Origin: Prorocentrum cordatum
Taxonomy: Eukaryota > Sar > Dinophyceae > Prorocentrales > Prorocentraceae
NCBI GenBank assembly: GCA_963575745.1
Contig: CAUYUJ010014002.1
Span: 815,823-879,822 of the forward strand
Reading direction: 5' to 3'
DNA: 64,000 bases
Position 1 is the stretch's first letter. Each line of letters begins with the position of its first letter. The notes below the pieces were generated by a model, which searched no databases, had not been told where the DNA came from, and worked only from the letters and a program-made list of their open reading frames with translations. Below are positions 42,476 through 53,115 of the stretch, piece by piece. The position numbers were made by a program, and so were the translations under genes.

Positions 42476-43905
42476 CACCGCGATTCGGCGCGGCGCGCTA
42501 TCCACGCCCCCCGTCCCAGAGGTCAACGTCCCGACCAGGCTTCCCGAGCCTCCCGCCCCGCAGAGCGGAGCGACACGCTGTCGCGTGTCGCCGGGGCCGC
42601 CGCCGCGACACGCTGGGCAAACGTCCCCGACCGTGATGGTAGCTACGCCTGCTGTCTGATGTGCACGCGTTCTCACAGCGTGAGGCGTCCGAGGGGGCTG
42701 GTCCGCGGAGGCGGGCCGAGGCCCAGAGGCGCTGGTCTGCGCGCTGGGCGGCAAGGCGCCTGGCGGCGCTGTGCAGCGGAGCGGCTTGATTGTTGGGGGC
42801 CAGGAATTGCTGTGTTTGTCCACCACTTCGTGGCGAATGCTGTCCCACACGCAGTGTAGATATCCCTTCTCAGCACCTGTCGCCCAGAGAGCGGGGCCGA
42901 CAAGCTGTACACTATGCGGTGTCCTGTGGCGTTTCTGGGAAGCCCCATGGGACAGGGCCCAGGTACCTTAGTGTAAATACGCGCGGTTTCCAAAGATGGG
43001 AGCTCCGCATACGCTCCTCCATTTTTCAGACAACCCCTCAGGCATGTCTTGTTTTTTCAGTACGGGGCCCCCGGAGGTCCCAACCCCTTCCCCAGGACCG
43101 CTATTGCATCCTGGGTCGTTTCTTGACAGCCCCCGGGGCCCAGGCCAACAAATTTCCATCTTGAGTTCTCACGACGCGAACATGGGTACTTGCCGCTCCG
43201 AAATGTTCGAAGGGCGCTCGGCGAAAGTCACTTCGACGGGCGCTCGGCGAAAGTCGCTGTGCTGTCGCTGTTTCGGGAAAAGGTTGCCAGATTTCTGCTC
43301 GCGCGCGTTCACTGGAATCATGGGTGAGCCATCGGGATTTGGGAGTTTAGTCGAACGCATGCGGGCCCCGCGCGCGCGTTGCGACAACGTTCAGCAACAG
43401 GCGCGCGCCCGCCGGCTCTGCAGCATCCACCATGCCTGACCACACGCGCGCGCCCCTGCACGCGCACGACGACTTCCAGAGCCAGGCCAGGTCAGGTCAG
43501 GCCTGCATGCCCGCGCAGGGCGGTCACTGAGGGTGCGGGCAGAAAACAGCCACTAGTACAACTGGGCCGGGGCACAAAAGCGAAACACTCACGAAGTCAC
43601 AGAAATCTTCTGCCATGAGCGCCCAGGCGCGTGCATCTGTGGCTGCCTCCTCCAGTTGCCGACCCCGAATGGTTCTCGAATGCGTCCGGAGCTCGTATTG
43701 GTTTTCACTGCAAAGGTGTCAGGGCTTGAATTGCTGCGAGCGCGCACTTCCCCTATCAGCCTCAAGAGCACAATCGTCAGCATCATCGCCAGCGTCATCA
43801 GTGCTAACCGCGCGCGGGCGATAATAAACCATCCCCCCGTTTCCCCCGTATTTTTATATCGGATTTGCGTAATTATCTTGCACGGTTGTGTTCTAGAGCT
43901 CGGAC
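42476..43905. other. Unassigned, mixed GC-rich
   Basis: Open plus frames (for example 42,470-42,859) have no domain. A run of GGCCCCCGG / CCCCCGGGGCCC inverted text lies at about 43,065-43,145. No repeat array or RNA was recognised. Confidence 0.35.
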
Positions 43906-43909
43906 CTCT

Positions 43910-45430
43910 TTATTTTCGTGGTTCGTCGTCGTCCCCCTGGCTCTGGCTTCCCATCCTCGTCGTTGTCTCCCTGCCCCCCATCCCCTGGCCTCCGCGCCCC
44001 AACCCGGACCTCTGGCTCCTGGTCCGAACCCCGGTTCTCTTGCCTTGGCCCTGAGCCCAGCCCCCCTCCTTGGCTCTGGCGTCCCCTGGCCGTGGCCCCA
44101 GCCCCCCTCGCCCCAGACACTTTGTTTTCGTGGTTCGTCGTCGTCCCCCTGGCTCTGGCCTGCTTCCCCTGGCCCCCTCGCCCCCGTCCTCTTGCCCTGG
44201 CCCTGAACCCAGCATCCCTCCTCCTTGGCTCTTGCGCCCCCCCCTCGCCCCAGACACTTTGTTTTCGTGGTTCGTCGTCGTCCCCCTGGCTCTGGCCTGC
44301 TTCCCCTGGCCCCCTCGCCCCCGTCCTCTTGCCCTGGCCCTGAACCCAGCCTCCCTCCTCCTTGGCTCTTGCGTCCCCCCCTCGCCCCAGACACTTTGTT
44401 TTCGTGGTTCGTCGTCGCCCCCCTGGCTCTGGCCTGCTTCCCTTGGCCCCCTCGCCCCCGTCCTCTTGCCCTGGCCCTGAACCCGTCGTCGTCCCCCTGG
44501 CTCTGGCCTGCTTCCCCTGGCCCCCTCGCCCCCGTCCTCCTGCCTTGGCCCTGAACCCAGCCTCCCTCCTCCTTGGCTCTTGCGCCCCCCCCTCGCCCCA
44601 GACACTCTGTTTTCGTGGTTCGTCGTCGTCCCCCTGGCTCTGGCCTGCTTCCCCTGGCCCCCTCGCCCCCGTCCTCTTGCCCTGGCCCTGAACCCGGCGT
44701 CCCTCCTCCTTGGCTCTTGCGTCCCCCCCTCGCCCCAGACACTTTGTTTTCGTGGTTCGTCGTCGCCCCCCTGGCTCTGGCCTGCTTCCCTTGGCCCCCT
44801 CGCCCCCGTCCTCTTGCCCTGGCCCTGAACCCAGCCTCCCTCCTCCTTGGCTCTTGCGCCCCCCCCCTCGCCCCAGACACTTTGTTTTCGTGGTTCGTCG
44901 TCGTCCCCCTGGCTCTGGCCTGCTTCCCCTGGCCCCCTCGCCCCCGTCCTCCTGCCCTGGCCCTGAACCCGGCGTCCCTCCTTGGCTCTGGCGCCCCTTG
45001 GCCCTGGCCCCAGCCCCCCTTGCCCCGGCACTTTTATTTTAGTGGTTCGTGGTTTGTCGTCGTCCCCCTGGCTGTGGCCCGCTTCCCCTCGCCCCGGTCC
45101 CCCTGGCTGTGGCCCGCCCCCCCTCGCCTTCTGGCCCCAACCCGGACCTCTGGCCTCTGGTCCGAGCCCCAGCCCTCTGGCCCTGGCTGAACTCAGCTTG
45201 TTTCCTGGCCTTGGCCCCACTCGCCCCGACCCTGGCCTTCGTCCCAGCCCTCCTCGCCCCGGACCGCGTATTTTCGTTGTTCGAACCAGGACTTATGGCC
45301 CTTGGTCCGAGCTTCAGTCCCCCTGCCCTGGCCCTGCTGGACCCCCGCTCGCCCCGGACCAAGCCCTGGCCCCAGCCCTCCCAGCCCCGGGCCCTTTATT
45401 GTCGTGGTTCCGTCCCCCTGGCTCTGGCCC
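43910..45430. repeat. 137-bp satellite array
   Basis: Core units at about 44,080-44,980 contain CCAGACACTTTGTTTTCGTG, GTTCGTCGTCGTCCCCCTGG, CTGGCCTGCTTCCCCTGG and CTTGCCCTGGCCCTGAACCC. Most repeat every 137 bp; one unit is shortened (about 44,484-44,554). Flanking units at 43,910-44,080 and 45,000-45,430 are more diverged. Since 137 is not a multiple of three, the Pro-rich frames shift and end each unit, so these are not genes. Confidence 0.9.
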
Positions 45431-45644
45431 CCCATCCCTTGGCCCTCTCGCCCCCCAAATGCCCCTCCTCTTCTTTCTCTCCTCAAATGTGCAAGAGCCA
45501 GGGCACGCGTGCCACTTACTGTGTGCGTAGAGGGGCGCGGAGGCCGAACTTCATAATCCAGGGGGGAAGTTGCGAATCGAAGTTGCTATACTTTCATGCT
45601 GACTAGCAACAGCATCAAAAGCGCTGAGCATGGCCATGGTGGTC

Positions 45645-45805
45645 TCACCAAATCAGCTTCCGCAGTCCCGAGCGTGTGGCAGGGCTGTGGGATTCTCACC
45701 AGTTCAGTTTGCCGAAGTCACGAACGTGCGGCAGGGCCATGGGATTCCCACTTTCTCAGCCGTTCCCGAGTCAGGAACGTGTGGCAGGGCCATGGGGACC
45801 GATTG
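45645..45805. repeat. ~53-bp tandem repeat, three copies
   Basis: CGTGTGGCAGGGCTGTGGGA, CGTGCGGCAGGGCCATGGGA and CGTGTGGCAGGGCCATGGGG start near 45,671, 45,725 and 45,778. Confidence 0.75.
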
Positions 45806-45884
45806 GATATTGATGTTATATGCGTTTTTTGATCAGGCAGGGCATTGGAATTAATTACGTTTTCAGCGCATCCCTAACACGGTT

Positions 45885-45950
45885 CGTGGCCCTTCTTCCT
45901 CTTCCTCTTCCTCCTTTTCCTCTTCCTCCTCCTCCTCTTCCCTTCGCAGC
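45885..45950. repeat. Pyrimidine CTTCCTC array
   Basis: TTCCTCTTCCTCCTTTTCCTC and similar over about 65 bases. Confidence 0.8.
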
Positions 45951-46142
45951 TGCCCAGGCCCGAGCTTCCCCGAGTCTCCGAGACTTCAAGCTTTCGAGCC
46001 TCTTCGAGGCGCCGAGCCTCTTCGCCCCAGGGGCAGCGATAGGGGGAGAAGGCATAATGGGGACACATCAATCCCCAATCGCTTGTGCTCGCAGAGAGTG
46101 GCCGAACCTGCCCAGGATCGTGCGGACTCACGATCGGGCGCG

Positions 46143-46164
46143 CATCGCCGATGCATCGGCGATG
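46143..46164. other. Perfect 22-bp palindrome
   Basis: CATCGCCGATG followed by its exact reverse complement CATCGGCGATG, just upstream of a coding-like segment. Most of it recurs at 48,592-48,612, also upstream of a coding-like segment. Could be a regulatory or recombination site; purely suggestive. Confidence 0.5.
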
Positions 46165-46189
46165 TATCGCCCATTACAGGTCGATGTTC

Positions 46190-47383
46190 CCCCCCCAATG
46201 CCTATCCCCTTCGCATCGTTGCCCCTGAGTGCGTCGCGGGCCTCAGCCATGTCCCAGGCCGCCGAGCGCGCCCAGGCGGCGACCCAGTTTGTCATTGCCC
46301 TGCAAGGAGTCGCGAGCCCGAACTCGAACGAGATCCTCGAGCGCATGGCCAAGCAGATCGAGAAGATCCTCGGCGAACAGTCCTTCATCGCAGACAAGAT
46401 CGCCATTGCCAAGATGCGCCTGCGCCAATCGAGCGTGCAAGGCGCTGACGCAGCAAGAATGACGGCCTGTTCTTTCAAGGCGGAAAGCGCCTCGTGGTCA
46501 AGCAGCGCCCAGCATGCCGCCCTCGAAATGGCCTGCAAAGGCGGTTTTCTCAAGTGCATCGAGTAGGGGCACATCTTCAACGAGAAGGGCAGGAGGCTCA
46601 TAGAGTTGGCGGTGGCGTAGTTCTACACGACCTACTGCGAGAATGACGACCGCCTCTACGACATCTTCTTAAATCGCGGAGAGCCGCCCGAATAACCTCT
46701 GGCTCATGCCGAGCTTCAAGGCGAAGGCGCAGGAGCTTGCCGAGAAGGAGGACATCGAGCTCGGCGCCGAGAATGTCCAGCGCCTCACCTTCGGCTCCCA
46801 CGCCGAGCGCGTTGGCATGGCCCTCCCCGACAGACCCCCCGAGCTCCGTCACCTCCACGACCTCGTGCTGCCGACCAACAAGAAACTCGAGCCCGTCGAG
46901 AAGCGGGGCGAGGCGTCCTCCTCCGGCGTGCAATCCGAACAGCTCTTCGCGTGAATCCCCCCCAAGGCCATGCTGCTCGTCACTTGGCGCCGCCAGAACG
47001 GCGCCGCGTCGAGCCCTGGCCGCGCGCGAGCCGCCACGCAAGCGGTCGCCAAGTGGTGCTGGAGCCTCGAGCGCACTGCCGAAATGGCCCACGAGTTCCA
47101 GGAGCGGAGCTACCAGGACAAGCGCTCCAAGTTTGACTACGCAGGCACCGACAAGCAGCATGCCATCGAGACAGTACTTCTTCACCAGCACAACAAGCTG
47201 AATTTCGAAGCGTTCGCGAAGATCCACGCCGACCACGGCAAGAATACCAGCCAGCGCGAGCCCGAGAGGAGCCAGGCCGACGCCCAGGCCGAGCCAGTGG
47301 CCGACAAGTTCATGCTCGTGGACCCTTGGGGGCCGAGCGGCGGCGAGCGGCGAGCGCCTGGCGCGCGAGCGCCCCGAGCCTAG
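46190..47383 (+). pseudogene. Broken coding segment, unknown protein
   Basis: The first frame (open from 45,820 to 46,566) reads like real protein after about 46,240: AAERAQAATQFVIALQG, SNEILERMAKQIEKILGEQS, FIADKIAIAKMRL. It continues past TAG (46,564-46,566) and TAG (46,618-46,620) as HIFNEKGRRLIELAV and FYTTYCENDDRLYDIFLNRG. Near 46,693 it shifts by +1 into LWLMPSFKAKAQELAEKEDI, FGSHAERVGMALPDRPPEL and, after TGA (46,952-46,954), AVAKWCWSLERTAEMAHEFQ and TDKQHAIETVLLHQHNK, ending at 47,383. No family recognised; it looks soluble, helical and charged. The substitution-type stops suggest a decayed gene; its style resembles the unknown gene at 48,775-52,577. Confidence 0.5.
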
Positions 47384-47567
47384 CGCTCCCATGCTTTTCG
47401 CTGCGAGGGTGCCGCGCGAGCGTCTCGAGGCGCGCGTTCGAGCCCCATCTGCTCTTCAAGCTCGCAGCAGGCGTTCGAGCGCGCGCGAGTGGCGCCCCGC
47501 ACTGCGGGGCGCTACTCCCCCCCTCTCGCCGAGCGATCTTCGATCAAGCATCGAGTCATTAAGCGGG

Positions 47568-48303
47568 CTCGATCCTCCATCCTTGGATCGAGGGCCCGAG
47601 ATCTTGAGTCCGAGTATCTTCGAGCACCTGGGATCCTAGATCCGAGGATCGCCAGGCTTGGACTCGAAGATCTCGGGCTCGCGATCCGGGGATCGAGGAT
47701 TGAGCCTCGGCGATCGCCGATCGTCGCCGTCGCCGTCGCAAGGCCCAGGCCACCATCAAACAGGTTCGGTCCTCGGATCGAGCATCCGAGATCTTGATTC
47801 CGAGAAGCTTTGAGCGCCTTGGGTCTTAGATCCGAGGATCGCCACGCTTGGACTCGAAGATATCGGGTTCGCGACCCGAAGATCGAGGATGGGGCCTCGG
47901 CGATCGTCGATCTCCCTCGTCGCCGTCCACGGGCGCAGAGCGCCGCCAAACAAGCTCGATCCTCGGATCGAGGATCGAGGATCCGAGATCTTGGCCCCAT
48001 GCATCTCTGAGCGCCCTGGATCGTAGATCCGAGGGTCGCAGCGCTTGGATTCGAAGATCTCGGGTTCGACGTCCGAGGCTCGAGGGTCGAGCCTCGGCGA
48101 TGGTCGATCTCCCTCGTCGCCGTCCTCGGGCCAAGACTGCCATCGAGCAGGCTCGATCCTTCATCGTCCTCGGATCGAGGATCCGAGATCTGGGTCTTGA
48201 GCATCTGCGAGCACCTTGGACCCTGAATCCGAGGATCGGAACGCTTGGATTCGAAGATCTCGGGTTCGACGTCCGAGGCTCGAGGATCGAGCCTCGACGC
48301 CTG
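47568..48303. repeat. ~191-196-bp satellite, nearly four units
   Basis: Units start near 47,568, 47,764, 47,958 and 48,149 (CTCGATCCT or TTCGGTCCT). Each holds CCGAGATCT, TCCGAGGATCG, GCTTGGA[CT]TCGAAGATCTCGGG and, in the first three, CTCCCTCGTCGCCGTC or a variant. The unit is packed with CGAGGATCG / CGATCCTCG inverted motifs and GATC sites. Confidence 0.85.
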
Positions 48304-48309
48304 GCGGCC

Positions 48310-48575
48310 ACGCGCGCGCGCAAACGCGCGCGCGCACATGCACTTACGCACGCGCACGCGCACGCGCACTCGCATACTCGCACACTCACACACACGCACA
48401 CTCTCACACACACAGACACACAAACACACACTCACGCGCACACACACACAGCAACCAAAGAGCACAAACAACAGCAGCCACAACAGCAACAACAATCAGC
48501 AAAACAACAGCAACATCATGCCACAACAGCAACAAGACAACCAACAATAGCACAAACAACAGCTGCCACAACAGC
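48310..48575. repeat. (CA)n / CGCGCA then CAA-rich array
   Basis: GCGCGCAC and CACACA dinucleotides (48,310-48,445) are followed by CAACAGCAACAA-type triplets (48,460-48,575). Confidence 0.85.
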
Positions 48576-48718
48576 ACGGGCCAAGCCCACCGCATCGCCG
48601 ATGCATCGCCGAGGCCCGCCGATGCATCGTTGGGGCGGCGCGGGCAATTTGGTGCAATGGGCGCGAGCTCTGTAGTGAAAGTACTATTCGGGGCAAGCCC
48701 GCTGGGGGCGCAACTCTG

Positions 48719-48740
48719 TCCGCGGCCCATTTTGGATCAG
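48719..48740 (+). other. Possible relict spliced leader, weak
   Basis: TCCGCGGCCCATTTTGGATCAG resembles the dinoflagellate leader (TCCG, CCATTTTGG and TCA retained) but has an extra C and several substitutions. Its position 35 bases before the ATG of the next gene is what a retroposed transcript would show. A local 54-bp repeat (GCTGGGGGCGCA at about 48,700 and 48,755) overlaps it, so chance is possible. Confidence 0.3.
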
Positions 48741-48774
48741 GCGTTCCAAGCCAGCTGGGGGCGCAGCGCTTTCC

Positions 48775-49986
48775 ATGGCCGAGTCGGACAGCGACGATCG
48801 TCGGCTTTTCGCTGAGCGGCCGGACGGCGAGAGCGTCGTCTCGCCGATGTCCCTCGTCGAGCACGCGCAGGGCGACGAGCGGGCGCCAGAGGGCGCGCAG
48901 ACCGAGAACTTCGAGGAGGTGAAGACCGAGGGCGGCCACGAGCAGCACGAGAAGACGCAGCCCACCACCCTGGAGGGGGGCGCCCACATGCCCGAGGACA
49001 GGAGCCTCGACGACAAGAAGCTCGAGGACAAAAAGGTCAAGCTTGAGGACGAGAAGGTCAAGCTGGCGGTCAAGCTGGCCCCGGGGCCCGAACTTCCCCA
49101 TCCCCAGTTCTTTCCCCACCTAGGCTCTGCCTAGAAGGGTTCTTACTCTCTTAGCTTAAGAGGGCCGGGCAGTGCAACGCGCCCCGGGCGCCTCCCCCAG
49201 CCCCCGCCCCGCGGTTCCCCCAGTCCCCTGGGAGCTTTAGCTTTAGCTTTAGCTTTAGCTTTAGCTTTAGCTTTAGCTTTAGCTTTAGCTTTAGCTTTAG
49301 CTTTAGCTTTAGCTTTAGCTTAGCTTTAGCTTAGCTTTAGCTTAGCTTTAGTTCAGTTTTAGCTTAGCTTTAGCTTAACTTTAGCTTAGCTTTAGCTTGG
49401 CTTCAGCTTATTAGCTTTAGCTTAGCTTTAGCTTAGCTTTAGCTTAGCTTCCGCTTAGTGTTATCTTAGCTTTAGCTTAGCTTTAGCTTAGCTTTAGCTG
49501 AGCTTCACCTGAGCTTCAGCTTAACTTTATCTTAGTTTTAGCTTAGCTTCACTTTAGCTTTAGCTTAGATTTTCGCTTAGCTTTAATTTAGCTTCAGCTT
49601 AGCTTCAGCTTAGCTTTAGCTTAGCTTTAGCTTAGCTTTAGCTTAGCTTTACTGTTACTTTCCTGCTCCAACTCCTAGGTAGGGTCGCACTGGGATAATT
49701 TTTCTATCCCCCGCTGGGCCCCTCCATGGGCACCCCTACATGCGAGATGGATAACGATTAAGACGAATCAGTTTACCACTAGACAATGCCCAAGGCCCCG
49801 ACTCTATTCTTGGGTGGCACCGACTCTGGGGCCCTCCTTTGCTTTCTTTCTTTTCCCACCCGCGTTATTCCACCCTTCCTGCTAGTGCTCTTACAGCTAC
49901 TACTACAACTACTACTACTATTTCTATTTTTTGTTGTACTACTACTACTACTACTACTACTACTGCATCTACTACTACTACTGCAT

Positions 49987-50036
<50 letters not shown>

Positions 50037-50078
50037 GCTGCTGCTACTACTACTACTACTACTACGACTACTATATAT

Positions 50079-50120
<42 letters not shown>

Positions 50121-50177
50121 CATTACCACTACTACGACTACTACTACTACTACTACTACTACAACTACTACTACTAT

Positions 50178-50213
<36 letters not shown>

Positions 50214-51599
50214 GACTCATACTTGCACCCATGCCCCTTCGGCCGATCTCTGGGCCTTCCAAGGACCTTGCATCGTTGCCGCGCATCCTTATTACACGGG
50301 TCGCCCTGCGTTGCTATTAGCAATCCTTCCCCCCCCCCTTTTCAGGAGCGAGTCGCGGCCGCGGCCGCGCGCCGAGAGCTTGCGAGCGCCGAGGGCAACG
50401 CCCTCGCCCTGGGCGATCTCGGCCGAGGCGCGAGGCGAGGCTTCGCCAAGGGCGGCAGACCCCAGGGCACGATGGTGGAGCACAAGGGAACCTCACAAGC
50501 CCCGAGCTGCGCCCGCGCCGCGGCGAGACCCGCCAGCGCAGCCCACTGGGCCCTCCTCGACTGGGGCAGGCGGGCGGACGAGCACGGCGCAGAGGACTTC
50601 GCCCTCCAGCCCTTCGCCGCGAAGGCCACGCGGCAGGACGGCGAAGGCCAAGCGGCAGGACGGGCGGCGCTGGAACCGCGAGACGGTTGCCCGATGGCAA
50701 GACCTCCGAACTACTCTCGAGAAGAAGTTTGCCACGGAGAGGCTCGGCAAGAATGCCCTCCGAGCCCGCGGGCGCGCCCGCCCAAACCGCCACGGGCACG
50801 AGATGGGGCCAGGGCGCAAGGCTGTCCCGCGAGACCCCCGGCGCGGTCACCGCCGAGCGCCCGCTCGAGGGCGCCGCGCGCCGCCTGGAGCGCCGGTTCA
50901 AGCGGGGGCGCGAGCGCGGCCACGAGGTCAGGAAGAAGACCATCCCGACGCGGCTGCGCTACGAGATAGGTTCCAAGCGGGACAATCAGCTCCGCCTGCA
51001 GAAGGTCGGCCACAAGAGCTACGGCGCCGAGATCTTCAAGAGGGTGACCAAGCGCCTGAGTACCTTCCAGATCAGCCAGACGCCCAAGAAGGACATGCAG
51101 CGGGTGGGCGTTCGCCCCCCCGAGGCTGAAAACGAGCTGGCGGAAGGGCCAGCGCCTCTCCGACCAGAGGAAGCAGACGCCCAGCCAGGACGAGGCCAAG
51201 CTGACCTGTGCCACGCCCGACAGGTTGTACTAGTAGTAGTGGTAGTTGTTCGTAGTAGTTATTTGTAGTAGTACTCCTACTAACTACCAGTAACTTCTAC
51301 TGGTAGCTTTCCGTAGTAGTCGTTATGCGTAGTCGTAGTAGTATTGCGAATATCTACGAGCACTACGTGTAACTCCTACTGCTATAGCTACTAATTGTAA
51401 TAGTAACTATACGACGAATATTACAAGTACTAGTACTAGTTACTAGTTACTTGTAGCGCGTAACTACCACTGGTACTCTCTAGTAAGTACTACTAATACT
51501 AGTAACCACTACGATCAGTGGTAGTACTGCCACTACGAAATATTACTACTACCAGTAACTACCACTACTACTCGTAACGTTTATTACCACTAGTAATTT

Positions 51600-51630
<31 letters not shown>

Positions 51631-51631
51631 G

Positions 51632-51666
<35 letters not shown>

Positions 51667-51701
51667 GACTACTACTACTGCTACTACTACAGCTACTACC
51701 A

Positions 51702-51741
<40 letters not shown>

Positions 51742-52577
51742 GACTACTACGACTACTACGACTACTACTATTATTAGTATTACTATTACGACTACGAATA
51801 ACTACTACGACTAGTAACTACGACTAGTCACTACTACTGCTACTACTACTATTATCACTCGTACTAGTAACTACTACTACTACACGTAGAAGTAGTACTA
51901 CGAACTCCCCGTTACTACGAGTAGTAACTACTACTACTATAAGTAGTAGTGCTACCGCTACCGCTACTACGAGCAACCACTACCACTACTACCACCACTA
52001 CTAGGTTCGTGCACCTGGCGGCCAGGGGCGGCCCCGATGACCTCGGCCTCTTCGTCGGGGACACCGAGACCTTCGCCCGGCAGAGGGCCGACGCGAGCGC
52101 GGTTGTTGTCGACGCCGCCGCGCTCTGGCTTGAACTCCGGGGCGAGGAGAACGCGCTGCCGCGAGAGCGAGGTCTACGCCGGAGGCGCCGAGAAACGCAT
52201 CGGGAACCTCCGCAACAAGCGCGGCCAGACGCAGTCCGAGGACAAGGCGGCCTTCGAGGCCGGGAAGGCCGAGCACTTCGCAGAGCACCCCCCGCCACAA
52301 GGCGCAAGTGGAGCGGGCCTATTCGAGCGCAGGGGACAAGCACAGGATCACCCTCATCAACATCTCCGCAGGCGAGGGCTGGCTCGACCCGAGCAGGGGG
52401 CCCGAGTCCGCCAAGAAGCGCAGCGTGATCCCTGTCCCCCGCGCAAAGCACTGCCGGGGGAGCGGCGCGAACCTCGAGGATGGCACCCGGCGGCGCGACG
52501 CCACCTACGAGCGGAACGAGGGCGAGACGGAGCGCTTCCGGGCAGGCGAGCCTACTCCTTGGTCAGGGGCGCCTTAG
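48775..52577 (+). CDS. Unknown charged protein, multi-exon, with frameshifts
   Basis: Tentative model. Exon 1 starts at ATG 48,775 (context TTCCATGG; MAESDSDDRRLFAERPDG) and runs, acidic then Lys/Glu-rich (DDKKLEDKKVKLEDEKVKL), to about 49,080. After a repeat-filled gap, exon 2 starts at 50,346 behind a strong acceptor (CCCCCCCCCTTTTCAG) and ends at 51,223; exon 3 is 52,005-52,577. Protein-like text includes GRRWNRETVARWQDLRTTLE, GHEVRKKTIPTRLRYEIGSK, VGHKSYGAEIFKRVTKRLST, DDLGLFVGDTETFARQ and HRITLINISAGEGWLDPSRG. The exon 2/3 join gives TPDR-FVHLAARGG in frame. Inside exons the reading frame shifts several times, always in the +1 sense. Family not recognised; no membrane segment seen. It may be a pseudogene or be affected by insertion errors. 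Confidence 0.4.
49135..49660. repeat. TTTAGC hexamer array, then AGCTTAGCTTT type
   Basis: 49,228-49,320 is near-pure TTTAGC. From 49,320 to 49,655 an 11-base TTTAGCTTAGC form dominates, with substitutions. The hexamer resembles, but is not, the plant-type TTTAGGG telomere repeat. AGCT makes every unit locally self-complementary. In the gene model above it would be intronic. Confidence 0.9.
49661..49890. other. Non-repetitive spacer
   Basis: Mixed sequence between two arrays; no gene or RNA recognised. Confidence 0.4.
49895..50222. repeat. (ACT)n microsatellite
   Basis: ACT triplets with CTG, CAT and TTT interruptions. It ends about 120 bases before the acceptor at 50,345. Confidence 0.95.
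50619..50662 (+). repeat. 22-bp tandem duplication inside the coding segment
   Basis: GCGAAGGCC[A]CGCGGCAGGACG occurs twice back to back (50,619-50,640 and 50,641-50,662, one difference). Because 22 leaves a remainder of one, it moves the frame by +1; with a single copy, FALQPFAAKA would run directly into KRQDGRRWNRE. Confidence 0.75.
51224..52004 (+). repeat. Probable intron made of TAC/GTA microsatellite
   Basis: The coding text stops at ACAG|GTTGT (51,223/51,224) and resumes at CTAG|GTTCG (52,004/52,005). The 781 bases between are almost wholly degenerate TAC, GTA and ACT triplets in both strand senses, without protein-like content. Both borders carry AG|GTT, so either copy of the direct repeat could be used, as is common in dinoflagellate introns. 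Removing the block restores one frame across the join. Confidence 0.65.
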
Positions 52578-52579
52578 TT

Positions 52580-53115
52580 GAGAAACCATAGTACGGATTC
52601 CTGAGTGATTCCTTGGTGACTCCCTATTCGAGATTGCTCTCATCGGGCTCCTTACTAAGATTCTTTGAATCGAGATTTTTTCCAGGGTTCTTTAGTCAAT
52701 CTTCCTGCGCAATTATTCCGTGCGATGGAATCCCGATGAAACGGGCCCCGTAATTGAGATACCTTTTCAGTGATTTAGCGCGAAGGATTCCGGGGGGGGG
52801 ATTCCATCTTAAGGCGTTCCGGTGAAGGGCTCTTGAATCCAGATTCTTTATGGGGGATTCCTTGTCGAGCATTCCGTAAAAAAAGGTTCTTTATTCCGGG
52901 CTCCTTATTCCCGACTCCGTAATTTTGATTCCTCGTGATGGAGCTCGCATTAGAGGTTCCTTGGATTTCTTCATTGAGATTTCTTATAACGGGGTTCCTT
53001 GCTAAATGTGTGCGGATTCCTCATTTCATCGTAGTTATTCAGGGTTCATTTGTCAAGATTCCTTATTCCAGATTCCTTATGACGGATTCTCTGGTAAAAA
53101 TCCAGCATTGAGGAT
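52580..53115. repeat. GGATTCCTTA-type degenerate minisatellite
   Basis: GATTCCT, GATTCTTT, GGTTCCTT and GACTCC recur every 12-20 bases in AT-richer sequence. The same family is found at 56,040-56,460 and 8,696-8,825. Confidence 0.7.

Noticed and set aside
43880-45220. 436-residue minus-strand Gly/Arg-rich frame
   Set aside because: It is the reverse translation of the 137-bp satellite; repeated blocks shift frame from unit to unit.
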